Of a stretch of DNA of 64,000 nt, positions 1 through 8,805 are shown one piece after another. Origin of the DNA: Caldinitratiruptor microaerophilus (GTDB lineage Bacteria; Bacillota; Sulfobacillia; Symbiobacteriales; ZC4RG38); assembly GCF_025999835.1 (NCBI RefSeq), contig NZ_AP025628.1, positions 2,356,001 through 2,420,000 on the forward strand, read 5' to 3'. Under the pieces are notes generated by a model that worked only from the letters and a program-made list of their open reading frames with translations, was not told the origin of the DNA and did no database searches. The translations under genes and the position numbers were made by a program. Every line of letters begins with the position of its first letter. Position 1 is the first letter of the stretch.

Positions 1-156
1 GGCCAGGGCCACGCCCAGGAGGCTCACCCACCCCAGGCCCTGCTTCTCCCGGGCGTACAGGTCCCAGACCAGGACGACCAGGGTGAAGGCGAGGAGGACG
101 AGCTCGGGCAGGACCACGAGAAAGTTGGCGTTCACCGAGCTCAGGTCGATCGGCAT
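1..156 (-). CDS. nuoN: NADH-quinone oxidoreductase subunit N, N-terminal part only
   Basis: The first 52 codons of a gene that runs off the left edge, beginning with ATG at 156-154, three bases after the nuoM stop. The visible protein opens with a short polar segment (MPIDLSSVNANF) and continues into a hydrophobic helix, as NuoN proteins do. NuoN is one of three antiporter-like membrane subunits of complex I that pump protons. The identity rests mainly on its place as the last gene of an A-C-D-H-J-K-L-M-N series, because the diagnostic channel residues lie outside the window. Confidence 0.85.
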   Translation of the reverse strand, partial: MPIDLSSVNANFLVVLPELVLLAFTLVVLVWDLYAREKQGLGWVSLLGVALA

Positions 157-159
157 CCG

Positions 160-1626
160 TCACGCGCCTCCCAGGAGCCGCACCAGCGACTGGATCACGG
201 GGTCCAGCACCCGGAAGATCGGGGTCGGGTACACGCCGAGCAGGACGATCAGCACGGCCAGCGGGGCGAACACGATCCGCTCCTTGAGGGTGATGTCGGG
301 CAGCGACTCGTACTTCTTCTCGCCCATGAGCACCTGGCGCATCATGATGAGGTGGAACGCGGCGATGATCACCATGCCCGCGCCGGCCGCCAGCACCCAC
401 AGACCGAAGGTCTTGAACGAGCCGGTGAGCGTGTAGAACTCAGCGATGAACCCGGCCAGGCCCGGCAGGCCGAGGTTGGCGAAGGCGGTGAACGCAGCGA
501 CGAAGGACACCGCCGGCACCGTCAGGTACATGCCGCTCAGGCGGGCCAGCTCACGCGTGTGGGTCCGCTCGTAGTACATGCCGACGACGAAGAAGAAGAG
601 GGGCGAGATGAGGCCGTGGGCGATGGTCTCGTAGTACCCGCCCGCCAGGGCCTCCGGCGTCCCGGCGGCCAGGCCGAGGATGAAGAAGCCCATGTGCGCC
701 ACGGAGCTGTAGGCAACCATCTTCTTGAAGTCCTTCTGGGCCATGGCCGCCAGCGCCCCGTACACGATGCCGACGATCCCGATCACGGCCAGGAGCGTGG
801 TGTAGCGCACCGCCACCTGCGGCAGGAACGGGTGGCTGATCCGGACCATCGCGTACGTGCCCATCTTCAGGAGGATGCCGGCAAGCAGCATGGAGATCGG
901 GGTCGGCGCCTCGACGTGGGCGTCCGGAAGCCACGTGTGGAACGGGAACGCGGGCACCTTCACCATGAACCCGACCAGGAGGGCGAAGAAGGCGAACACC
1001 GTCAGGCCGCTCACCGGCAGGTTCCGGGTCTGCTCGGCGAGCCGGAGCAGGTCGAAGGTCTTCTCGGGCACGTTCAGGTAGAGGGCGATCGTGCCCACCA
1101 GCATGATGACCGAAGCGATGAACGTGTAGAGGAAGAACTTGATCGCCGCGTACTCCCGCCGCGGGCCGCCCCAGATGCCGATGAGGAAGTACATCGGCAG
1201 GAGGACGACCTCCCAGAACACGTAGAACAGGACGAAGTCCAGGGCGGCGAAGACGCCGTTCACGCCGGTCTCGAGGATCAGCAGCAGGACGAAGTAGTCC
1301 TTCACGCGGTGCTCGATGTACCCGAAGCTGGCGATCACCGCCAGGGGGAAGAGCAGCGCGGACAGCACGAGCATCGTCAGGCCCCAGCCGTCGACGCCCA
1401 GATGGTACTGGATGCCGAGGCTCGGGATCCACCGGTAGATCTCCTCGAACTGGATCGCGTCGGTGCCGAGCTGGAACCGGGGGATCAGGCTGATCGCCAG
1501 CGCCAGCGGCACCAGCGTCCCGACCAGGGCGATCCCCTTGATGGCCTTGTCCTGTTCACGCGGCACCAAGAGGGTCACGAGCGCCGCCAGGAGCGGGAAG
1601 AAGACGATGATGGTGAGCGCACCCAT
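160..1626 (-). CDS. nuoM: NADH-quinone oxidoreductase subunit M
   Basis: A 488-residue polytopic membrane protein and antiporter-like proton-pumping subunit of complex I. The channel residues expected of the family are visible: Glu139 in VFWEVVLLP, Lys223 followed by the broken-helix motif HTWLPDAH at 230-237, and Lys254 in LLKMGTY. The length is normal. It starts at ATG nine bases after nuoL and ends three bases before nuoN, so it is co-transcribed and probably translationally coupled. Family identity is secure; nothing is truncated. Confidence 0.97.
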   Translation of the reverse strand: MGALTIIVFFPLLAALVTLLVPREQDKAIKGIALVGTLVPLALAISLIPRFQLGTDAIQFEEIYRWIPSLGIQYHLGVDGWGLTMLVLSALLFPLAVIASFGYIEHRVKDYFVLLLILETGVNGVFAALDFVLFYVFWEVVLLPMYFLIGIWGGPRREYAAIKFFLYTFIASVIMLVGTIALYLNVPEKTFDLLRLAEQTRNLPVSGLTVFAFFALLVGFMVKVPAFPFHTWLPDAHVEAPTPISMLLAGILLKMGTYAMVRISHPFLPQVAVRYTTLLAVIGIVGIVYGALAAMAQKDFKKMVAYSSVAHMGFFILGLAAGTPEALAGGYYETIAHGLISPLFFFVVGMYYERTHTRELARLSGMYLTVPAVSFVAAFTAFANLGLPGLAGFIAEFYTLTGSFKTFGLWVLAAGAGMVIIAAFHLIMMRQVLMGEKKYESLPDITLKERIVFAPLAVLIVLLGVYPTPIFRVLDPVIQSLVRLLGGA

Positions 1627-1635
1627 GGCCGTCCG

Positions 1636-3723
1636 TTAGCCTCCTACACCCGAGAATGTCCACCAGGCAGCGATGGCACCGATGATCACCACGAGGGCGA
1701 AGGTCGTCATGTAGGCCTGGACCTGGCCGGTGGCCAGACGCCGGAACTGCCGGCCCGCGAGCATGGCGGCGTACCCGGCACCGTTCACCAGGCCGTCGAC
1801 GAACACCCGGTCGAACCAGCCGCCCACATCCGACAGGGCCACGCCGACGTCGCCGACCAGGTTGACGATGCCGTCCACGACCACCCGGTCGAACCAGCCG
1901 ACCAGCCGGCCCAGGGCCAGCGTGCCCCGGACGGCCGTGGCGTGGTAGAGCTCGTCGACGTAGTACTTGTTCTTCAGAACGGCGTACAGCGGGCGGAGCG
2001 CCGCGATCGCCCGCCGCCGGAACTCTGCCGAAGCCAGCTTGTACACCGCGATCCCGGTGGCGATGCCGAGCAGGCCGAGCGTGGTCGCCATGGCGGTCAC
2101 GAGTTCGGCGCCCTCGTGCGGCAGTTCCTGAGCCGGATGCTCGGTGAAGTGCTCCCAGAAGAGGAAGACTTCGTTGCCCGTCCACTTGTAGACGATCGCC
2201 GCCCACGCGTAGCCCGCCAGCAGGGCGAACACCGCCAGCACCACGAGCGGTACCGTGATGAGCGGCGGCGACTCGTGGGCGTGCTCGTACGCGTGGTGGT
2301 CACGCGGCTCGCCGAAGAAGGTGAGGTACGTGGCCCGGGTCATGTAGTAGGCGGTGAGGAACGCCGTCCCCATGCCGAACACGAACGGCAGCCACTTGAC
2401 CCACTCCGGCCAGGCCAGGTCGGCCGCCCCCATGTGCGGCCAGTTGTAGGCCGCCAGCAGGAGCTCGTCCTTGGAGAAGAAGCCGCTGAAGCCCGGGAAC
2501 CCGGCCAGGGCCAGGTAGCCCACCATCCACGTGAGGTACGTGACGGGCATCTTCCGGCGCAGGCCGCCCATCTGGTGCATCTCCTGCGTGTGGACGGCGT
2601 GGATCACGCTGCCGGAAGCCAGGAACAGCAAGGCCTTGAAGAAGGCGTGGGTCATGAGGTGGAAGGTGCCGGCGCTGAAGCTCCCGACGCCCAGGGCCAT
2701 GATCATGTACCCGAGCTGGGAGACCGTCGAGTACGCGAGCACCTGCTTGATGTCCGTGCGCAGCGTGGCGATGGACGCCGCGAAGATCGACGTGAAGGCG
2801 CCGACCAGGGCGATCACCGCCATCACGCCGGGGCCGGCGGCGGCGAAGATCGTGAAGCCCCGGGCCACCAGGTACACGCCGACGGCCACCATCGTGGCGG
2901 CGTGGATGAGGGCGGAGCCCGGCGTCGGGCCGGCCATGGCGTCCGGAAGCCACACGTGGAGCGGGAACTGGGCGCTCTTGCCGATCGGCCCGCCGAACAG
3001 GAGCAGCGCCGAGGCCGCCACCCACCACGGCTGTTCCCGCACCAACTCGGGCAGCTTCTCCGCCAGCTCGCCGAAGTCCAGGGTGCCCGAGAGCATGTAG
3101 AGGCCGAAGATGCCCAACAGCATGAACGTGTCGCCCACGCGGGTGGTCATGAACGCCTTCATGCTCGCCGCCTGAGGCACCTCGTTCTCGAACCAGTGCC
3201 CGATCAGGAGGTACGAGCAGAGGCCCATGATCTCCCAGCCGATCAGCAGGAACAACAGGTTGTCCGCCATCACGGCCAGGAGCATGCCGGTCGTGAAGAG
3301 GTTGACGGCGGCGAAGTACTTGGTGAACCGCTTGTCGCCGTGCATGTAGCTGATGGAGTAAACCTGCACGGCCAGGCTCACCAGCGTCACCATGAAGAGC
3401 GTGGCGGCCGACAGGTTGTCCACCATCAGCCCGAGGTTCAGGGAGTGACCGCCCAGCGGCCCCCCGACCGGAAGGCGCCACTGCCGCAGCGGCTCGAGCG
3501 CGTGCCCCTCCGCAGCAGCGCCGTAGATCGCTGCCTCGTGTCCGCCGTGCGTGATGGCGTAGCCGAACACGCCCACCGAGAGCAGGAACGAGACCGCCAT
3601 GACGGCGGACCCGAAGTACCCGGCCCCGGGCTCCCGCAGCTGCCTGGCGAAGGCCGCGATGATCAGGCTGCCCAGCAGAGGGAGCAGCGGGATGAGCCAG
3701 GCGTAGTCGATGGCGAACTCCAC
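1636..3723 (-). CDS. nuoL: NADH-quinone oxidoreductase subunit L
   Basis: A 695-residue membrane protein, the largest antiporter-like subunit of complex I. Typical residues are present: Glu164 in LIGWEIMG, Lys249 just before HVWLPDAM (256-262) and His274 in ALIHAATMVA. The long C-terminal part, which in the family forms the lateral helix along the membrane arm, is retained. It starts with GTG behind a G-rich ribosome site, 13 bases after nuoK. It works with NuoM and NuoN in proton translocation. Confidence 0.97.
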   Translation of the reverse strand: MEFAIDYAWLIPLLPLLGSLIIAAFARQLREPGAGYFGSAVMAVSFLLSVGVFGYAITHGGHEAAIYGAAAEGHALEPLRQWRLPVGGPLGGHSLNLGLMVDNLSAATLFMVTLVSLAVQVYSISYMHGDKRFTKYFAAVNLFTTGMLLAVMADNLLFLLIGWEIMGLCSYLLIGHWFENEVPQAASMKAFMTTRVGDTFMLLGIFGLYMLSGTLDFGELAEKLPELVREQPWWVAASALLLFGGPIGKSAQFPLHVWLPDAMAGPTPGSALIHAATMVAVGVYLVARGFTIFAAAGPGVMAVIALVGAFTSIFAASIATLRTDIKQVLAYSTVSQLGYMIMALGVGSFSAGTFHLMTHAFFKALLFLASGSVIHAVHTQEMHQMGGLRRKMPVTYLTWMVGYLALAGFPGFSGFFSKDELLLAAYNWPHMGAADLAWPEWVKWLPFVFGMGTAFLTAYYMTRATYLTFFGEPRDHHAYEHAHESPPLITVPLVVLAVFALLAGYAWAAIVYKWTGNEVFLFWEHFTEHPAQELPHEGAELVTAMATTLGLLGIATGIAVYKLASAEFRRRAIAALRPLYAVLKNKYYVDELYHATAVRGTLALGRLVGWFDRVVVDGIVNLVGDVGVALSDVGGWFDRVFVDGLVNGAGYAAMLAGRQFRRLATGQVQAYMTTFALVVIIGAIAAWWTFSGVGG

Positions 3724-3736
3724 GTCGTGCTCCCCC

Positions 3737-4048
3737 CTAACCCTTCAGCAGGTCGACCTTGTCGACGTCGACCGTGCCGCGGCTCCGCACGAGTTGCAGG
3801 ATGATGGCCAGGCCGATGGACGCCTCGGCGGCGGCGACTGTCATGACGAACAGGGTCAGGATGGGCCCGGCCGGCTGGTCCGGATAGTAGTACCGCGTGA
3901 ACGTCACCAGGTTGAGGTTCACACCGTTCAGCATGATCTCGATGAACATCAGGATCCGGACGGCGTTGGTCCGGGTGAGCGCCCCCCACAGCCCGAGGCC
4001 GAAGAGGAAGGCGCCAAGACCCAGCGGCAGGTAGATGGGCAGGGCCAT
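3737..4048 (-). CDS. nuoK: NADH-quinone oxidoreductase subunit K
   Basis: A 103-residue protein with three predicted membrane helices, the usual NuoK size. Two membrane glutamates typical of the family are visible, Glu37 in FIEIMLNGVN and Glu75 in AAAEASIGLA; they belong to the buried proton path. The open frame extends further upstream, but the ATG at 4048-4046 overlaps the nuoJ stop by one base (TGATG) and matches family N-termini, so I take that start. Confidence 0.95.
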   Translation of the reverse strand: MALPIYLPLGLGAFLFGLGLWGALTRTNAVRILMFIEIMLNGVNLNLVTFTRYYYPDQPAGPILTLFVMTVAAAEASIGLAIILQLVRSRGTVDVDKVDLLKG

Positions 4049-4566
4049 CACTCCGCCTCCTTTGCCGTGAGGATGATCGCCCCGATCATCGCCAGCAGGA
4101 GGAGCACGGACGCCAGCTCGAACGGGACGGTGAACCGGGTGAAGAGCTCCGCCCCGATCTGCCGGACCGTGAGCGGCACCGTGCCGGCCTGCGCGCCGGG
4201 CAGCCTGGCCCCGTAGTAGAGGTAGAGCATGAACGAGGCGAAGAGGAGCCCGACCACCAGGGCCAGGAGCGCGGAGCGCCGCCACCAGGACGCGCCGGCG
4301 CCCACGACCTTGACCTCCCGGATCTCCGAGAGCATGATGGCGAAGATCACCATCGTGGTGATGGCCCCGGTGTAGATGAGCAGCTGCAGGGCGGCGACGA
4401 ACTCCTGCTGGAGCATGAGGAAGACGCCCGAGACCGCGGTGAAGGACAGGGCCATCCACAGGGCGGCGTGGGTGATGAGACGCGTGGTGATCATCTTGTA
4501 GACCGACACCAGCGTCACCAGCGCCAGCGCGCCGAACGAGGCATACTCCATGACCACGACGCTCAC
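4048..4566 (-). CDS. nuoJ: NADH-quinone oxidoreductase subunit J
   Basis: A 172-residue protein with five predicted membrane helices. The helix containing LIYTGAITTMVIFAIML is the conserved NuoJ transmembrane segment. It lies seven bases after nuoH; in most loci nuoI would stand between H and J, and it is absent here. The start is either GTG at 4566 or the internal ATG five codons later (MEYASFG), which begins nearer the first helix. Confidence 0.94.
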   Translation of the reverse strand: MSVVVMEYASFGALALVTLVSVYKMITTRLITHAALWMALSFTAVSGVFLMLQQEFVAALQLLIYTGAITTMVIFAIMLSEIREVKVVGAGASWWRRSALLALVVGLLFASFMLYLYYGARLPGAQAGTVPLTVRQIGAELFTRFTVPFELASVLLLLAMIGAIILTAKEAE

Positions 4567-4573
4567 CCCCCGC

Positions 4574-5671
4574 CTACCGCCAGAGCCAGAAGAGGTACCG
4601 GAGCGGGCTCGAGCTCTCCGCCAGCGCCGCCCAGCCGTACTTCATGACCCCGGTCAGGAAGATGTTGAAGAGGGACACGGGCAGGAGGAACTTCCAGCCC
4701 AGGTCCATGAGCTGGTCGATGCGCACCCGGGGGAAGGTCCACCGGATCCACATGGCCAGGAAGATGAAGACGTAGGTCTTGAAGATGAACCAGAACAGGC
4801 CCCACAGGTACGGCCAGAAGCCCTCCCGCATGAAGCCGAAGAAGCGCTCGCCGATGAAGGGCAGGTCGGCGGGCGTGGGCCCCAGCCAGCCGCCCAGGAA
4901 GAGCGTGGCCGCGATCGCCGACCAGCCGATCAGGTGCACGTACTCGGTGAGGAGGAAGCTGGCGAAGCGGAATCCCGAGTACTCGGTGTGGTAGCCGCCC
5001 ACCAGCTCCGACTCGGCCTCGGTGAGGTCGAAGGGCGCCCGGTTCAGCTCCGCCAGGGAGGCGATCACGTACACCACGAAGCCGATCAGCTGGGGGAAGA
5101 GGTACCAGCCGAAGAGACCCCGCTCGGCCTGGGCGGCCACGATGTCGCTCAGCCGCAGGCTTCCGGCCATCATGGCCACCCCGATGACCGACATGACCAG
5201 GGTGACCTCGTAGGAGATCATCTGGGCGGCGCCCCGCATCGCGCCCAGGAGCGAGTACTTGTTGTTCGAGCCCCAGCCAGACATGAAGATGCCGATGACC
5301 GAGAAGCTGGAGACCGCCGCGATCAGGATGATGCCGATGTCGTAGTCGGCCACGACCATGTTCGGGCCGAAGGGCACCACCAGCCAGATGAGGATCGACG
5401 GGATGAAGGCCACGAAGGGGGCCAGCACGAAGACCAGCTTGTCCACGTTGCGGGGCACGAACTCTTCCTTGAGGAGCAGCTTGAAGAGGTCGGCCATCAC
5501 CTGCAAAAGGCCCCAGGGACCGGCCTGCATGGGCCCGAGGCGGTTCTGCATGAAGGCGGAGAGCTTGCGCTCGAGGTAGAGACAGATGTAGAAGTTCCCG
5601 AGGGCCCAGACCAGGACGAGCGAACCGGTGACAATCCCCCGGAACCACGGCTCAGCCCAGAGTTCGGCCAT
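4574..5671 (-). CDS. nuoH: NADH-quinone oxidoreductase subunit H
   Basis: A 365-residue membrane subunit that joins the peripheral arm to the membrane arm and helps form the quinone chamber. The acidic loop [19 protein letters not shown], characteristic of NuoH, is present, and the N-terminal [13 protein letters not shown] segment is also typical. ATG start, three bases after the nuoD stop. No anomaly was seen in the gene itself. Confidence 0.97.
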   Translation of the reverse strand: MAELWAEPWFRGIVTGSLVLVWALGNFYICLYLERKLSAFMQNRLGPMQAGPWGLLQVMADLFKLLLKEEFVPRNVDKLVFVLAPFVAFIPSILIWLVVPFGPNMVVADYDIGIILIAAVSSFSVIGIFMSGWGSNNKYSLLGAMRGAAQMISYEVTLVMSVIGVAMMAGSLRLSDIVAAQAERGLFGWYLFPQLIGFVVYVIASLAELNRAPFDLTEAESELVGGYHTEYSGFRFASFLLTEYVHLIGWSAIAATLFLGGWLGPTPADLPFIGERFFGFMREGFWPYLWGLFWFIFKTYVFIFLAMWIRWTFPRVRIDQLMDLGWKFLLPVSLFNIFLTGVMKYGWAALAESSSPLRYLFWLWR

Positions 5672-5674
5672 GGT

Positions 5675-6835
5675 TCAGCGGTCCACCTCCCCCAGCACGA
5701 TGTCGAGCGACCCGATGATGGCGATCATGTCGGCAACCTTGAAGCCGGGCGCCAGGAGCGGGATGAGCTGGAGGTGGGTGAACGCCGGGGAACGCCACTT
5801 GACCTTGTAGGGCTTCTGGGTCCCGTCCGAGACGAGGTGCACGCCCACCTCGCCCCGGGAGCCCTCGACCCGCACGTAGACCTCGCCCGGCGGGGGCTTG
5901 GGATAGCGCTGGAGCTTGGGCACCATGACCTCGCCCGGGTTCTCCGCCAGCCACTGGAGGGCCTGCTTGACGATCCGCGAGGACTGGCGCATCTCCTCGA
6001 CCCGCACCCACCAGCGGTCGAAGCAGTCGCCGTTCTCCTTGCCGACCGGAATGTCGAACTCGAAGCGGTCGTAGATGGAGTAGGGCACGTTCTTGCGCAG
6101 GTCCCACTTCACGCCGGAGGCGCGCAGCACCGGGCCTGAAGCGCCGTAGGCGATGGCGTCCTGGCTGGAGAGCGGGGCGACGCCCTGCGTGCGCCACTGG
6201 AAGATGCGGTTGCCGGTGAGGAGCACGTCCCACTCGGGGATCACGTAGCTGTCGAGGTAGTTGATGAAGCCCCAGAACGTCTTGTCCGCCTTGTCACGCC
6301 CGTCCTGGGGGGTGCCGATGATGCCCTCCGGCAGGTCGTTGCGCACCCCGCCGATGCGGAAGTAGTTGTAGAGCATCCGGCCGCCGGTGATGCGCTCGAA
6401 GATGGAGTACATCTTCTCCCGGTCCCGCCAGGCGTAGAGGAACGCGGAGACCGCTCCCAGGTCGAGCGCCATGGAACCCAGGCCCAGCAGGTGGGAGCAG
6501 ATGCGCTGGAACTCGGCCATGAGCACCCGGATGTACTCCGCGCGCTCCGGCGGCTGGATCCCCAGGAGCTTCTCCACGGCCAGCACGTACGCGTGCTCGT
6601 TGGTGATGGCCGAGAGGTAGTCGGTGCGGTCGGTGTAGGGGATGACCTGGGGATACATCTTGTTCTCCGAGAGCTTCTCGAAGCACCGGTGCAGATACCC
6701 GATGTCGGGCTGCGCCCAGGTCATGGTCTCCCCGTCGAGCTTGACCAGGATCCGCAGCACCCCGTGGGTGGACGGGTGCTGGGGTCCCATGTTGATCAAG
6801 AGCTCTTTCGTTTGCTCCATTGTTGTTACAGGCAT
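5675..6835 (-). CDS. nuoD: NADH-quinone oxidoreductase subunit D
   Basis: A 386-residue protein of the 49-kDa/NiFe-hydrogenase large-subunit fold, forming the quinone site with NuoB. Visible signatures are NMGPQHPSTHGVLR near the N-terminus, the region RICSHLLGLGSMALDLGA, and the C-terminal end DIVLGEVDR. I chose the ATG at 6835 because it follows AAAGGCGGTGATC, an almost perfect anti-16S match, at about eight bases. GTG at 6844 upstream and ATG at 6820 downstream are alternatives. Confidence 0.96.
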   Translation of the reverse strand: MPVTTMEQTKELLINMGPQHPSTHGVLRILVKLDGETMTWAQPDIGYLHRCFEKLSENKMYPQVIPYTDRTDYLSAITNEHAYVLAVEKLLGIQPPERAEYIRVLMAEFQRICSHLLGLGSMALDLGAVSAFLYAWRDREKMYSIFERITGGRMLYNYFRIGGVRNDLPEGIIGTPQDGRDKADKTFWGFINYLDSYVIPEWDVLLTGNRIFQWRTQGVAPLSSQDAIAYGASGPVLRASGVKWDLRKNVPYSIYDRFEFDIPVGKENGDCFDRWWVRVEEMRQSSRIVKQALQWLAENPGEVMVPKLQRYPKPPPGEVYVRVEGSRGEVGVHLVSDGTQKPYKVKWRSPAFTHLQLIPLLAPGFKVADMIAIIGSLDIVLGEVDR

Positions 6836-6865
6836 TCCGATCACCGCCTTTGTTCATGCCCGCGC

Positions 6866-7360
6866 CTAGACGCGCTGGCGGACAAGCCGCGGCCGCTGCG
6901 GCCGCCGGTCCACGAAGTCCTTCAGCAGCGGGTGACCGCCCTGCCAGTTGTCGGGGAGGAGGATCCGCCGCAGGTCCGGGTGGCCGTCGAAGCGGATGCC
7001 GTACATGTCGTACGTCTCCCGCTCGTGCCAGTTGAGGCCCGGGTAGAGGGGCGTGATCGACGGCACGACTGCCCCCTGGCGCGGAAGGCCGTCCACCTTG
7101 ACCTCCACCACCGGGGAACCGAGGTAGTCGGGGTGCAGCTTGTAGATCTGGGCCACCAGCTCGAGGCGGTCCTGCCAGTCGATGGCCGTGATGCACGACC
7201 CGTAGTTGAACCCTCGCTCCCTGAGGAAGCGCACCACGTCCAGGTAGTTCTCCAGCGAGCACTTGACCTCGTACCCGCCCGCCGGAATCGCTGCCACGGT
7301 CACGCCGGGGAAGCGCTCCGCCAGGAGATCCAGGTCGGCCTGGACGTTCACCGGCTCCAC
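6866..7360 (-). CDS. nuoC: NADH-quinone oxidoreductase subunit C
   Basis: The 30-kDa subunit of the complex I peripheral arm, about 164 residues. Recognisable features are [20 protein letters not shown], the family signature, and [11 protein letters not shown] near the C-terminus. I place the start at GTG 7360, five to eight bases after AGGGGGTGGAG; a TTG at 7381 would add seven residues. It is a separate gene from nuoD, not the C-D fusion of enterobacteria. The 150 bases before it, back to nuoA, hold nothing recognisable; nuoB would usually sit there. Confidence 0.93.
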   Translation of the reverse strand: MEPVNVQADLDLLAERFPGVTVAAIPAGGYEVKCSLENYLDVVRFLRERGFNYGSCITAIDWQDRLELVAQIYKLHPDYLGSPVVEVKVDGLPRQGAVVPSITPLYPGLNWHERETYDMYGIRFDGHPDLRRILLPDNWQGGHPLLKDFVDRRPQRPRLVRQRV

Positions 7361-7513
7361 GAAGGCTCCACCCCCTGACAAACGTCCGCCGCACGCCGGG
7401 CCGGTTCCGGACCCGGACGTGCGACCCCACCAGCGACCACGCCTTGCACCCGCGCGGCGCCAGGGCGGCCCGGCAGGACGCGCCGATGGCCCGGCTCCGC
7501 GCGGAACCCGGGC

Positions 7514-7870
7514 TCAATACCAGTGGAGAACCTGCTTCTTGTAGGCGTACAGGAGGCCGATGCCCAGAATGGCCAGGAACACGAACATCTCGATGAGGCC
7601 GAAGATCCCCAGGCCCTGGAACACCACGGCCCATGGATACAGGAAGATGGCCTCCATGTCGAAGACGAAGAACGTCAACGCGAAGATGTAATAGCGGATG
7701 TTAAAGTTGATGAGGGCATCGTCGAACGGGAGTTCGCCGCACTCGTACGTTTCGAGCTTCTCGCCGTAAGGGTTGTACGGGCCGAGCACGCGGGGAATTC
7801 CGATCATCAGACCGAGAAACCCCGCCGCGATCAACGTGAAGATGGGCAAGTACGCGTAGCTGATCGCCAT
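7514..7870 (-). CDS. nuoA: NADH-quinone oxidoreductase subunit A
   Basis: A 118-residue, three-helix subunit. The conserved loop KLETYECGELPFDD, with the reactive Cys of the TMH1-2 loop, and RYYIFALTFFVFDMEAIFLYPW are diagnostic. It is the first gene of the nuoACDHJKLMN transcript and has its own promoter at 7983-8011 with a leader of about 106 bases containing an inverted repeat. Starts with ATG. Confidence 0.96.
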   Translation of the reverse strand: MAISYAYLPIFTLIAAGFLGLMIGIPRVLGPYNPYGEKLETYECGELPFDDALINFNIRYYIFALTFFVFDMEAIFLYPWAVVFQGLGIFGLIEMFVFLAILGIGLLYAYKKQVLHWY

Positions 7871-7931
7871 CGAGGTGCCTGTACCCCTTTCACCGGCGTC
7901 CCTGCCGCCGTGAGCACCCTGACCCGAAAGG

Positions 7932-7973
7932 GCCCGGGGCCTGGCATGACACGACTTTCACAGGGCCCCGGGC
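7932..7973 (-). repeat. 10-bp inverted repeat in the nuoA leader
   Basis: The arms GCCCGGGGCC (7932-7941) and GGCCCCGGGC (7964-7973) are perfectly complementary, separated by 22 bases. They fall within the first 45 bases of the predicted nuoA transcript. There is no T-run after either arm, so this does not look like a simple terminator. It could be a stabilising 5' hairpin or a regulatory structure. Confidence 0.6.
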
Positions 7974-7982
7974 GCCGCCCCC

Positions 7983-8011
7983 ATTATACTCGAGCCCTGT
8001 AGGGGCGTCAA
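7983..8011 (-). promoter_or_regulatory. SigA-type promoter of nuoACDHJKLMN
   Basis: On the minus strand, TTGACG (8011-8006) and TATAAT (7988-7983) are separated by exactly 17 bases. The expected transcription start is near 7976. It lies between the nuoB terminator and nuoA, showing that nuoA begins a new transcription unit. Confidence 0.8.
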
Positions 8012-8040
8012 CTTGAATCACCGGTTGACATTTCCATGTC

Positions 8041-8071
8041 TAAACAAAAACGGCAGGGCTCGCGCCCTGCC
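8041..8071 (-). terminator. Rho-independent terminator after nuoB
   Basis: Stem GGCAGGGC (8052-8059) / GCCCTGCC (8064-8071) with a four-base loop. On the minus strand it is followed by GTTTTTGTTTA. It begins eight bases after the nuoB stop. This is the most canonical terminator in the window. Confidence 0.88.
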
Positions 8072-8078
8072 AGAAGAA

Positions 8079-8648
8079 TCATGCGCCGTTCGCGACGAGT
8101 TCCTTGGTGACCAGCCCCCGCTGGCCTTTCTTGAGCATCTCCTGGATCTCCATGAGGGCCTGCAGCAGCGCCTCCGGGCGGGGCGGGCAGCCGGGGACGT
8201 ACACGTCCACCGGTACCACCTTGTGAACGCCGTCGACGACGTTGTACGTGTCCCAGTACGGACCCCCGTTCGAGGCGCACGCGCCCATGGCGATCACGAA
8301 CTTGGGCTCCGCCATCTGGTCGTACAGGCGCCGGACCACCACGGCCATCTTCTCGTTCACCGTGCCGGCGACGATCATGAGATCGGCCTGGCGGGGCGAG
8401 AAGCGCATGGCCTCCGACCCGAACCGTGCGATGTCGAACTTGGAGGCGGACGCGGCCATCATCTCGATGGCGCAGCAGGCGATGCCGAACCCCAGCGGCC
8501 AGACGGACTGCCCCTGGCCCCATTGCAGCACCTTGCGCACGACCGCCGGCAGCTTCCCGACGACCACGTTCTGGTTGACTTCTACGTCCGACTCCACGAC
8601 GGGCTGGTTCAGCCACTCCAGTTCCCTGGGGTTGTTCTCGAGGGGCAC
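8079..8648 (-). CDS. nuoB: NADH-quinone oxidoreductase subunit B
   Basis: A 189-residue subunit carrying iron-sulfur cluster N2, the last electron donor to quinone. The four ligands are visible: Cys58-Cys59 in GIACCAIEM, Cys124 in MGACASNGG and Cys154 in [11 protein letters not shown]. It starts with GTG about nine bases after GGGGGAGGTG. Unusually it lies upstream of nuoA as a single-gene unit bounded by a promoter (8696-8725) and a terminator (8041-8071), rather than between nuoA and nuoC. Confidence 0.97.
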   Translation of the reverse strand: MPLENNPRELEWLNQPVVESDVEVNQNVVVGKLPAVVRKVLQWGQGQSVWPLGFGIACCAIEMMAASASKFDIARFGSEAMRFSPRQADLMIVAGTVNEKMAVVVRRLYDQMAEPKFVIAMGACASNGGPYWDTYNVVDGVHKVVPVDVYVPGCPPRPEALLQALMEIQEMLKKGQRGLVTKELVANGA

Positions 8649-8695
8649 GCCGATGCACCTCCCCCTGGCCCGGGCACCGCTCAGAAATCAACGCC

Positions 8696-8725
8696 ATTAT
8701 AGCCGTCGCTCATTAAAACGGTCAA
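8696..8725 (-). promoter_or_regulatory. SigA-type promoter of nuoB
   Basis: TTGACC (8725-8720) and TATAAT (8701-8696) on the minus strand, 18 bases apart. The predicted start near 8689 gives a 40-base leader to the nuoB GTG. A GC hairpin (GGCCCGC 8738-8744 / GCGGGCC 8752-8758) just upstream may end the preceding transcript, but it lacks a T-run. Confidence 0.8.
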
Positions 8726-8805
8726 CGCCTTGCATTGGGCCCGCAAGGCCCGCGGGCCGCTTGCCAGGCGACATGCGCCACGGGAATGCGCGCCATTCCG
8801 ATTCC

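Noticed and set aside
352-3804. Open frame of 1150 codons on the plus strand opposite nuoM and nuoL
   Set aside because: Its translation is full of Arg, His, Gln and Asp runs with no domain, and it mirrors two certain nuo genes. It is an antisense shadow caused by high GC content.
8025-8030. TTGACA on the plus strand between nuoA and nuoB
   Set aside because: No acceptable -10 box at 16-18 bases and no plus-strand gene to serve; the real promoters here are on the minus strand.
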